From positions 2,949 through 8,412 of the forward strand of contig DAWM01000071.1 of the NCBI GenBank assembly GCA_002505945.1: a stretch of 5,464 bases of DNA, read 5' to 3'. This document shows positions 1 to 4,175 of this stretch, piece after piece. Made by a program: the position numbers and the translations under genes. The stretch comes from Candidatus Woesearchaeota archaeon UBA119 (GTDB lineage: Archaea > Nanobdellota > Nanobdellia > Woesearchaeales > UBA119). The notes below the pieces were generated by a model, which was given only the letters and a program-made list of their open reading frames with translations, searched no databases and had not been told where the DNA came from. The stretch's first letter is position 1. Every line of letters begins with the position of its first letter.

Positions 1-24
1 AATGTCAACTTGTGTGAGGCGGCG

Positions 25-174
25 TCATCTGTCATCTGGATCATAAAAATCCACTGTGAGTGTCACATACGCTTTGACAAGCGGATTTTTAGGATGCCAA
101 AAATTCACAATTTTTGTGCATAATTCTACCGGTTTAATTAAGGAGACTATTTCTTTTATGAAAATACCTTTCAT
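25..174 (-). CDS. Possible small ORF, 49 residues, hypothetical
   Basis: An ATG-started minus-strand frame of 49 codons plus TGA runs through the duplicated block. It starts MKGIFIKEIVSLIKPVELC and continues with NFWHPKNPLVKAYVTLTVD before ending in a short acidic tail (YDPDDR). The second half looks protein-like, with alternating hydrophobic residues as in a beta strand. The matching frame is also open in copy B near 4000-4130, where one of the two substitutions is silent (Pro) and the other is Phe to Leu. No Shine-Dalgarno site precedes the ATG. The TATA box at 204-211 read in reverse could serve it with a leader of roughly 10 nt. The stretch around KAYVTLTVD vaguely resembles the N-terminal region of SpoVG-type proteins, but that is only an impression. 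It could equally be a gene remnant or a chance frame over a structured element. Function unknown. Confidence 0.35.
   Translation of the reverse strand: MKGIFIKEIVSLIKPVELCTKIVNFWHPKNPLVKAYVTLTVDFYDPDDR
41..124. repeat. Duplicated intergenic block, copy A
   Basis: About 84 bp that recurs at 4014-4133. The first 65 bp match with only two substitutions (position 48 A/G, position 82 C/T). The rest matches except for 36 extra bases in copy B. It contains a 12-bp imperfect stem (44-55 with 80-91, with an A-C mismatch at 53/82), a competing local hairpin CGCTT-TGAC-AAGCG (70-83), and a second AT-rich hairpin (95-120, arms TGCCAAAAATT and AATTTTTGTGCA with one bulge). It lies upstream of the rightward regulator, its end being 109 bp before that start codon. 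Whether it is a cis-acting RNA or DNA element, a mobile repeat, or part of a duplicated small gene cannot be decided from the sequence. Confidence 0.9.
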
Positions 175-184
175 TTTTGAAAGG
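167..184. promoter_or_regulatory. Perfect inverted repeat upstream of regulator promoter
   Basis: CCTTTCA-tttt-TGAAAGG, a 7-bp perfect inverted repeat with a 4-base centre, about 20 bp upstream of the TATA-like box of the wHTH gene. Its position and symmetry fit an operator for a dimeric winged-helix protein, possibly the adjacent one acting on itself. It also overlaps the start of the possible leftward small ORF. The operator role is inferred. Confidence 0.35.
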
Positions 185-203
185 CTCTGTCAGAAAAGAA
201 AGA

Positions 204-211
204 CTTAAATA
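204..211 (+). promoter_or_regulatory. TATA box for wHTH regulator (leaderless start)
   Basis: CTTAAATA centred about 26 bp upstream of the ATG at 234, the spacing expected between an archaeal TATA box and the transcription start. This implies that the mRNA begins at or next to the start codon. It agrees with the absence of a Shine-Dalgarno sequence and supports the ATG at 234 over the in-frame Met 14. Confidence 0.6.
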
Positions 212-233
212 AAACCATTCTTAAGCAAGAAAT

Positions 234-788
234 ATGAGCAACAATAAGCAGAAGCTACGTAGAGATGTTATAATGAGTATAGTCGATGAAAAGATAGGGA
301 AGATTCTTGATACTATTTATGAACGGCCCAAAGAAGGGTTCTATCTAACCCAGTTGAGCGAAAGAGCAAAGGTCAGCCTTTCCTCTACCTATCGAATCCT
401 AAAAAGATTAAAAGCAGTTAATCTCATAAGAGAAGAAAGGATTGGACCTTCCAAGATGTATTATCTAAAAGAAAACGAGCAAGCAAGATTATTAGGTGAG
501 ATAATAAAGCCTTCTAAGAGTATAAGCAAGCTGATTAAGGAGTTCTTTAGCGATATTCTAGCCTTAAACAAGATAGTGGCCTATGGAAAGATAGATGCTG
601 ATAGAGCTACCCTGCTGTTTATTGGAGATATTCAAGATACGAATATTATTGAGAAAAGGAAGAAAGAAATTCATCAGCAGTATGGACTAATGATAAACCA
701 TATCATTCTAACAGAAGACCAGTACAACAAGATGTCTTCCTTAGGACTATATCCTGGGGAAAAAAAGATATTGTGGGAGAAAGGTTAA
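234..788 (+). CDS. Winged helix-turn-helix transcriptional regulator with C-terminal NTase-like domain
   Basis: A 184-residue protein. Residues about 17-80 form a winged helix: a first helix (VDEKIGKILDTIYERP), a helix-turn-helix (LTQLSERAKVSLSSTYRILKR, about 38-58), then a wing with the pattern REERIGPSKMYYL (66-78). This is typical of the ArsR/MarR-like archaeal regulators. Residues about 110-184 (IVAYGKIDAD, LLFIGDIQD, NHIILTEDQY, GEKKILWEKG) are reminiscent of a minimal nucleotidyltransferase fold of the kind found in some archaeal HTH proteins. The catalytic Gly-Ser and paired Asp residues are not recognisable, so that domain would be a sensor or degenerate version; this part is inference. 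The start at 234 is supported by the TATA spacing. The stop codon directly abuts the stop of the convergent RIO1 gene. The inverted repeat at 167-184 could be its own operator. Target genes and ligand cannot be told. It is likely a cytoplasmic DNA-binding protein, probably dimeric. Confidence 0.8.
   Translation: MSNNKQKLRRDVIMSIVDEKIGKILDTIYERPKEGFYLTQLSERAKVSLSSTYRILKRLKAVNLIREERIGPSKMYYLKENEQARLLGEIIKPSKSISKLIKEFFSDILALNKIVAYGKIDADRATLLFIGDIQDTNIIEKRKKEIHQQYGLMINHIILTEDQYNKMSSLGLYPGEKKILWEKG
760..766 (-). terminator. Candidate T-tract terminator for RIO1 inside the opposing gene
   Basis: On the minus strand, seven consecutive T residues lie just beyond the RIO1 stop codon, within the Lys-Lys codons of the convergent regulator (GEKK). 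Archaeal transcription often ends at oligo-T tracts without a hairpin. With no spacer between the two genes, this is the nearest candidate. Confidence 0.35.
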
Positions 789-1517
789 TCACTCCTTATC
801 AGCTATCTTCTTAGCTTCTTCAAAAGAGCCATATCTATGCTTATTAAAATACTGAAACATGTTCTTCAAATCCCTCTCATATAACTGCTTGCCCATGTGA
901 CAGCTATAGGGAGTAGCATGGGAGAAGTCAATGAAGACAGGCGCGTCATCCTTTACCAATACATTGAAAGAAGAGAGGTCTCCGTGAACTAAGTCATGTT
1001 TGCGGAGTTTTCCTATGCTTCTAAAGCATTCCCTAAAGAAGTTTTCCTTCTCCTTCTCATTAAAGTCCGAGAAACTCACATTCGTAAGCAGGGGACAAGG
1101 CTTTCCATCCTCTTTGCCTATGAACTGCATAATCAGCACATTGTTCTTTACGATATAGGGAGTAGGAGAAAGAATCCCTGCTTCCCTAGCGATATGAAGG
1201 TTTTTATGCTCCCTTGAGGCCCAGGCCATTATTACCTTTCTTCTTTTTTTAATAAGAGAAGCGAATCGAGGATCATCCTTAATATAATAATACATCTTGT
1301 TGAAATCTGCTGTCTGAAGAAAATAAACCTTAAGTGCTACCCTTTCTTCTCTAATCTCCCTCAATGCTGACAGAACATAAGCTTCTTTGCCCTCAGAGAT
1401 TGGGCTAAGTGTATCTAGCTCAAACATCTGCTTTGAAGACAAGGATTGGAGGGTTTTTATAGTGAATGCGTCAAAGATCCCATGCAGGGTTTTGAATCTC
1501 TCTTTTGAGCTTCTCAT
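789..1517 (-). CDS. rio1: RIO1-family atypical serine/threonine kinase/ATPase
   Basis: A 242-residue protein with the RIO kinase fold. Visible elements in order: the glycine-loop equivalent SEGKEAYVL (41-49); the ATP-binding Lys 63 in VALKVYF; the RIO1-specific flexible region TADFNKMYYYIKDDPRF (69-85); WASREHKNLHIAREAGI (99-115), with Glu 104 or a neighbour as the partner of the Lys; the hinge VLIMQFIG (127-134); the catalytic loop LVHGDLSSFNVL (176-187) with Asp 180 and Asn 185; and the metal-binding Asp 197 in VFIDFS. The distal ERDLKNMFQYFNK matches the RIO1 pattern. In archaea and eukaryotes RIO1 acts in late maturation of the small ribosomal subunit, coupling ATP hydrolysis to particle release. 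That role here is from family knowledge. The length is near the lower end for archaeal RIO1. The start is supported by a TATA-like box 28 bp upstream, implying a leaderless message; no Shine-Dalgarno is seen. It ends directly against the regulator gene. Confidence 0.92.
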   Translation of the reverse strand: MRSSKERFKTLHGIFDAFTIKTLQSLSSKQMFELDTLSPISEGKEAYVLSALREIREERVALKVYFLQTADFNKMYYYIKDDPRFASLIKKRRKVIMAWASREHKNLHIAREAGILSPTPYIVKNNVLIMQFIGKEDGKPCPLLTNVSFSDFNEKEKENFFRECFRSIGKLRKHDLVHGDLSSFNVLVKDDAPVFIDFSHATPYSCHMGKQLYERDLKNMFQYFNKHRYGSFEEAKKIADKE

Positions 1518-1540
1518 ATTGATAGAGATAGGAGCAGGAT

Positions 1541-1549
1541 TATTAAAAC
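1541..1549 (-). promoter_or_regulatory. TATA box for RIO1
   Basis: Read on the minus strand this is GTTTTAATA, centred 28 bp upstream of the RIO1 ATG at 1517. The spacing fits an archaeal TATA box for a leaderless transcript. Immediately upstream (to the right) lies a 13-bp tandem repeat. Confidence 0.5.
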
Positions 1550-1553
1550 TATT

Positions 1554-1579
1554 CTTTTAGGCATTACTTTTAGGCATTA
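1554..1579. repeat. Perfect 13-bp tandem repeat next to RIO1 promoter
   Basis: CTTTTAGGCATTA occurs twice in perfect tandem, at 1554-1566 and 1567-1579. On the minus strand it sits just upstream of the RIO1 TATA box, overlapping or adjoining the expected BRE position. It also lies about 33 bp before the rightward TATA box at 1612. It may be a pair of regulator half sites or a recent slippage duplication. Confidence 0.85.
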
Positions 1580-1611
1580 AAAACAAGAAACAACCCAAAA
1601 AAGAACAACAC

Positions 1612-1618
1612 TTATAAA
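1612..1618 (+). promoter_or_regulatory. TATA box for the candidate RNA gene
   Basis: TTATAAA within CTTATAAAG, a strong match to the archaeal TATA consensus, preceded by an A-rich stretch. A start about 25 bp downstream falls near 1640, exactly where the first stem of the RNA candidate begins (1641). Confidence 0.5.
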
Positions 1619-1639
1619 GAAGTTTTATTTCCCTCTAAA

Positions 1640-1780
1640 ATGCATGATTAAACGGTTTTGAGGGAAACCAATGATTAAGCCAAAGAATTATGCACGCAGC
1701 CCGCCATGAGAGTACTCAGGGGAGTTCACGAGAATACTCAAGCAATGAACTTGGGAGTTAGTGTCGCGGGCAACAGTTTT
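1640..1780 (+). ncRNA. Candidate structured small RNA, two stem-loops, family unknown
   Basis: There is no convincing protein frame, but the region has a strong TATA box, two consecutive closed stems and a T-rich end. Stem 1 pairs TGCATGATT (1641-1649) with AATTATGCA (1686-1694), 9 bp with one G-U, enclosing a small hairpin GGTTT/AAACC (1654-1669). Stem 2 pairs GCCCGC (1699-1704) with GCGGGC (1766-1771). Above it, ACTC/GAGT (1714-1717, 1755-1758) and GAGTTCA/TGAACTT (1722-1728, 1746-1752) form an upper helix. One base after stem 2 comes ACA (1773-1775), 14 nt from the upper helix. That geometry resembles an archaeal H/ACA pseudouridylation guide, with the pocket strands at about 1705-1713 and 1759-1765. 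No clear K-turn and no rRNA target could be recognised, so the assignment is tentative. An internal near-repeat (GAGAGTACTCAGG and GAGAATACTCAAG) allows a competing fold. An open frame of 58 codons (1706-1882) overlaps but looks poor as protein. Confidence 0.42.
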
Positions 1781-1790
1781 TATTTTGTTT
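1777..1790 (+). terminator. T-rich end of candidate RNA
   Basis: TTTTTATTTTGTTT follows within a few bases of the ACA triplet and the base of stem 2. Oligo-T tracts are the usual archaeal termination signal, so this is a plausible 3' end for the RNA candidate. Confidence 0.4.
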
Positions 1791-2125
1791 TCAATTCAAA
1801 AGCATTCCAAAAAGCAATTCATGTTCAAGGTTGTTTTTTAAGATACAAAAAATTAAATATTAAGAAAAAAGAAAGGAAGTAGGAAAAACAAATCAAACTT
1901 GATTTCACGAAGTTGATGGGGGTTACTCAGTATGGAGCTTATTCATCCATTCATATTTACTCGTTTAACAGCATTTTTTTCAACAGGAGAAACTATTAGA
2001 CGAAGCATGGGATTGGTTCTATACTAAAGTGGATTGAATTTTGTTTAAATTGAAACCCCTTAAATCGACTTCTATGAAAAACAAGAATTTGATTAGAGAG
2101 AATTGGATAAGAAGCTAAAATAAGT
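1791..2125. other. Gene-poor AT-rich region upstream of dnaG
   Basis: No convincing gene was found; the ATG frames present here are about 20-31 codons, apart from the tail of the doubtful frame described under the RNA candidate. Visible elements are a TATA-like TTAAATATTAA (1852-1862), a perfect 7-bp inverted repeat with a 2-base centre (1890-1905), a run of seven T (1974-1980), and TATA-like TTTAAAT (2044-2050) and CTTAAATC (2059-2066). The last one would give dnaG a leader of about 55 nt. The first would start a transcript near 1883 that either ends at the T7 run as a roughly 95-nt RNA or continues as a long dnaG leader. Confidence 0.5.
1890..1905. promoter_or_regulatory. Palindrome AAATCAA-AC-TTGATTT
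   Basis: A perfect 7-bp inverted repeat with a 2-base centre, positioned just after the transcription start predicted from the TATA-like element at 1852-1862. Its form is that of a binding site for a dimeric regulator. Role unproven. Confidence 0.35.
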
Positions 2126-2128
2126 AAA

Positions 2129-2134
2129 GGAGGT
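2129..2134 (+). promoter_or_regulatory. Shine-Dalgarno site of dnaG
   Basis: GGAGGT, 7 nt upstream of the ATG at 2142, a strong match to the complement of the archaeal 16S rRNA 3' end. It fixes the dnaG start and contrasts with the apparently leaderless RIO1 and regulator genes. Confidence 0.85.
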
Positions 2135-2141
2135 TTTAGAA

Positions 2142-3446
2142 ATGGGAAAGATTAGTATTGTTTCAGCAAAATATATCATTAACGCATCCATCAATATTGA
2201 TGGAGTTGTGGATAGACCAGATGTAATTGGAGCTATCTTCGGTCAGACCGAAGGCTTGCTTGGCTCTGATCTTGAGCTGAGAGAGCTTCAGAGAGGAGGC
2301 CGGATAGGCAGGATTGAGGTTAACCTTGAGACGAAAGGGGGAAAAACCAAAGGAAGCCTTACAATCCCTTCTTCTCTTGATAAGGCAGAAACAGCCATTA
2401 TTGGAGCTGCTTTAGAGGTTATTGAAAGGATAGGACCTTGTGATGCTAAAATCAAGATTGAGAAGATAGAGGATATCAGGGTCTCTAAGAGAAAGTATAT
2501 TGTGGACAGAGCCAAGAGTTTGCTTTCCAATCTGATGGATAAAGGTATGCCTGACAGCCAAGAGATTGCTGAACAGGTTGCACATGCTGTCAGGGTCATG
2601 GAAATTCAAAACTATGGAAAAGAGAATCTGGCTGCAGGGCCTACTATCGATGACAGCGATGATATCATAGTTGTGGAAGGAAGGGCTGATGTGGTAACAA
2701 TGCTGAAATACGGCTTTAAGAATGTTATCGCTATGAATGGAACTTCTGTCCCCCAGACTATTGTAGAGCTTTCAAAGAAGAAAACCATAACAGTTTTTGT
2801 TGATGGAGACAGAGGAGGGCAGCTCAACATCAAGCAACTCCTTACCTTAGCAGAGATAGACTTTGTTGCAGTTGCACCCGATGGAAAAGAGGTTGAAGAG
2901 TTAAGCAAGAAGGAAATCCACAAATGTTTAAGAGGAAAGATTACAGCAGAGCAATTTTCGCTTGAACATAACATTGATATGGAAAAGAATGATAAGGAAG
3001 GAGACAAGAAGGACCAAAAGGATTCTTCATCCTCTTCTAATTCCTCTTCCAAACATCACAAAGGAAACAAAAATAAGAGAGACAAGAGAAGTCCGAATAG
3101 ACCGAACATAAATGCAAGAAAAGACCAGCCTAAGATCACTCCACCTAATCTCTCAAAGGAAGAGAAGGATACCTTAAAAGAGAAGATGGAGGACTTGATT
3201 GGCAGTAAGGCAGCATATATCCTTGACAAGAATCTTGAGATACTGGGAAAGCTCCCTATATCAGAGTTGGATAGCACTCTTCAAGGGATAAAGGATGAGA
3301 TTTATGCTATTGTTCTGGATGGAGCGGTAGATAAAGACCTTGCCAATACGATAGACAAGGTCGGTGTAAACCTAATTGTTGCCTTAGACAAAGACAAGAA
3401 TGCCAAAGTCAACAAGGGAACTGTCAAGATTTATGACGAATTATAA
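2142..3446 (+). CDS. dnaG: Archaeal DnaG (Toprim-domain primase-like exosome subunit)
   Basis: A 434-residue protein of normal length for archaeal DnaG. The N-terminal domain (about 1-165) opens with SAKYIINASINIDGVVDRPDV and includes GQTEGLLG, both characteristic of the family. The Toprim domain (about 173-255) shows IIVVEGRADVVTMLKYG with Glu 179, then VFVDGDRGG with Asp 221 and Asp 223, the acidic residues that bind Mg2+. A low-complexity linker follows (about 280-335), rich in Lys, Asp, Ser and Asn with a poly-Ser run, before a conserved-looking C-terminal domain (about 336-434). In archaea this protein is a subunit of the RNA exosome, tethered through its C-terminal domain and favouring A-rich RNA, and primer synthesis has been reported. 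It is not the bacterial replication primase in overall architecture. The start is fixed by the Shine-Dalgarno site. The gene converges on ppa with a single intervening base. The long charged linker is the only unusual part. Confidence 0.95.
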   Translation: MGKISIVSAKYIINASINIDGVVDRPDVIGAIFGQTEGLLGSDLELRELQRGGRIGRIEVNLETKGGKTKGSLTIPSSLDKAETAIIGAALEVIERIGPCDAKIKIEKIEDIRVSKRKYIVDRAKSLLSNLMDKGMPDSQEIAEQVAHAVRVMEIQNYGKENLAAGPTIDDSDDIIVVEGRADVVTMLKYGFKNVIAMNGTSVPQTIVELSKKKTITVFVDGDRGGQLNIKQLLTLAEIDFVAVAPDGKEVEELSKKEIHKCLRGKITAEQFSLEHNIDMEKNDKEGDKKDQKDSSSSSNSSSKHHKGNKNKRDKRSPNRPNINARKDQPKITPPNLSKEEKDTLKEKMEDLIGSKAAYILDKNLEILGKLPISELDSTLQGIKDEIYAIVLDGAVDKDLANTIDKVGVNLIVALDKDKNAKVNKGTVKIYDEL

Positions 3447-3447
3447 A

Positions 3448-3993
3448 TTATCTTTTTCTTTTCTTATTATTATATTTCTTCTGATATAGTTTTTGGGCTT
3501 TTTTCAATGCCGATAAAGCATAGTTCCTGCCCATAAACCTATTGACCTTGACCGATTTATGCTGTAATTCCTTGTAAATCTCAAAGAAATGCTTTATCTC
3601 TCTTTTAGTATGAGGAGGCAGCTCAGATATCTCTTTAATTGTTTTATAGAAAGGATCAGAGACAGGGACGGCTATAATCTTATCATCACTCTCTTTCTCA
3701 TCTACCATTTTCATAAGCCCTATAGGTCTGGCTCCTATTATTACGAGAGGGAAGGAAGGAAATCTATTAAGAATTAGAATATCCATAGGATCTTTGTCTT
3801 CCCACATCGTTTGAGGCACAAAGCCATAATCTCCTGGATAAAGAACAGAGCTGTATATCGTCCTATCCAGTCGGATCATCCCTGTTTTCTTATCAAGTTC
3901 GTATTTGTTCCTAGAGCCCTTGGGTATCTCTACTACTGCATTAATCTCTTGAGGGAATTTCTTACCTATGGGTACATCGTGCCATGGATGCAT
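3448..3993 (-). CDS. ppa: Family I soluble inorganic pyrophosphatase
   Basis: Hydrolyses PPi to phosphate in the cytoplasm, pulling polymerase and activation reactions forward. The 181-residue product starts MHPWHDVPIG, the usual archaeal beginning. The active-site residues align with E. coli PPase: Glu 22, Lys 30 and Glu 32 in VEIPKGSRNKYEL; Tyr 56 in YPGDYGF; the signature DKDPMD (66-71) with Asp 66, 68 and 71; Asp 98, Asp 103 and Lys 105 in VDEKESDDKIIAVP; and Tyr 140-Lys 141 in HFFEIYKEL. The C-terminal tail (about 163-181) is unusually basic and ends KKYNNKKRKR. An in-frame ATG at 4017 would add eight residues, but it lies inside the duplicated block. The ATG at 3993 has a Shine-Dalgarno GAGGTG five bases upstream and matches the family N-terminus, so it is chosen. 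The gene converges on dnaG and diverges from the reductase. Expression may run through the duplicated block as a leader. Confidence 0.95.
   Translation of the reverse strand: MHPWHDVPIGKKFPQEINAVVEIPKGSRNKYELDKKTGMIRLDRTIYSSVLYPGDYGFVPQTMWEDKDPMDILILNRFPSFPLVIIGARPIGLMKMVDEKESDDKIIAVPVSDPFYKTIKEISELPPHTKREIKHFFEIYKELQHKSVKVNRFMGRNYALSALKKAQKLYQKKYNNKKRKR
3451..3480 (+). terminator. Candidate dnaG terminator within the ppa 3' end
   Basis: A pyrimidine-rich tract starting TCTTTTTCTTTTCTTATT immediately follows the dnaG stop. On the opposite strand the same bases encode the Lys/Arg/Asn-rich tail of the pyrophosphatase. An oligo-T terminator for dnaG is the likely reading, though no hairpin is seen. 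Confidence 0.4.
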
Positions 3994-3998
3994 TTTAA

Positions 3999-4004
3999 CA
4001 CCTC
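3999..4004 (-). promoter_or_regulatory. Shine-Dalgarno site of ppa, decides the start
   Basis: On the minus strand GAGGTG, then TTAAA, then ATG at 3993. It selects this start over the ATG at 4017. It lies inside the last codons of the degenerate upstream frame, whose stop ends one base before the ppa ATG. Confidence 0.75.
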
Positions 4005-4013
4005 TTTTCATCG

Positions 4014-4133
4014 TCATAAAGATCCACTGTGAGTGTCACATACGCTTTGACAAGTGGATTTTTAGGATGCCAAAAATTCGTCCTAAAGGGGGGTGTTAAA
4101 CTCCCACCAAAATTGCGAATTTTTGTGCATAAT
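4014..4133. repeat. Duplicated intergenic block, copy B with 36-bp insertion
   Basis: Same block as 41-124, located between divergent ppa and the reductase. Here the 12-bp stem (4017-4028 with 4053-4064) is fully paired with one G-T. The second hairpin (4068-4129) has its arms extended by CG/CG, and its loop is enlarged by 36 bases containing a G6 run and CTCCCACC. The insertion also creates TTTAGGA/TCCTAAA (4061-4067 with 4081-4087), which competes with the base of the second hairpin. A palindromic TATA-like TTTATAAA (4151-4158) could start a leftward transcript near 4129, at the very edge of the block, making the block the ppa leader. Confidence 0.9.
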
Positions 4134-4150
4134 AATTATTACATATTTAG

Positions 4151-4158
4151 TTTATAAA
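4151..4158 (-). promoter_or_regulatory. TATA-like box, probably for ppa
   Basis: TTTATAAA is palindromic. Read leftward it predicts a start near 4129, the outer end of the duplicated block, giving ppa a structured leader of about 135 nt that ends in its Shine-Dalgarno site. It could also serve the rightward gene. Orientation is inferred. Confidence 0.4.
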
Positions 4159-4175
4159 TTTATTGGGTAGCAGAA

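Larger units (their letters stand above)
3995..4135 (-). pseudogene. Frame related to the small ORF of copy A, without a start codon
   Basis: A minus-strand frame open for 46 codons shares CTKI, NF and the segment NFWHPKNPLVKAYVTLTVD with the 25-174 ORF, then YD. The 36-bp insertion adds 12 codons in frame, between two copies of Asn-Phe. The first 17 residues of the copy A product have no counterpart, and a stop codon (4136-4138) lies just upstream with no ATG after it. The frame ends in Cys and TAA one base before the ppa ATG. It may be a gene remnant, or the frame conservation may be a by-product of a recent duplication. Confidence 0.35.

Noticed and set aside
1..44. Start of a leftward gene running off the left edge (ATG at 44)
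   Set aside because: Only 14 codons are visible, without a ribosome site, and another minus-strand frame ends in the same stretch.
1699..1772. tRNA-like span (73 nt with a paired 6-bp acceptor-like stem)
   Set aside because: No T-loop (TTC-type) motif, no normal D or anticodon arm, and the internal helices do not form a cloverleaf.
1706..1882. 58-codon plus-strand ORF overlapping the RNA candidate
   Set aside because: Its second half is low-complexity Lys-rich translation of AT-rich sequence, no ribosome site is evident, and it overlaps well-formed stems. A 12-codon ORF at 1671-1709 overlaps its ATG but is not convincing either.
1932..2027. 31-codon ORF upstream of dnaG
   Set aside because: Short, no ribosome site, no recognisable sequence pattern; likely chance.
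2288..3277. Long minus-strand open frames inside dnaG
   Set aside because: They are antisense shadows of a well-supported gene, with Ser/Leu/Phe-rich translations typical of such frames.
3994..4017. Upstream ATG giving pyrophosphatase an eight-residue extension
   Set aside because: It lies in the duplicated block, has no Shine-Dalgarno site, and the internal ATG at 3993 has one and matches the family N-terminus.
4096..4102. GTTAAAC, resembling an integron attC core site
   Set aside because: No matching second core site, no integrase, and no cassette structure; a 7-base match is expected by chance.
4080..4115. Fluoride-riboswitch-like GGTG...CACC on the minus strand upstream of pyrophosphatase
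   Set aside because: The conserved fluoride riboswitch core and pseudoknot sequences were not found; only a short GGTG/CACC pairing is present.
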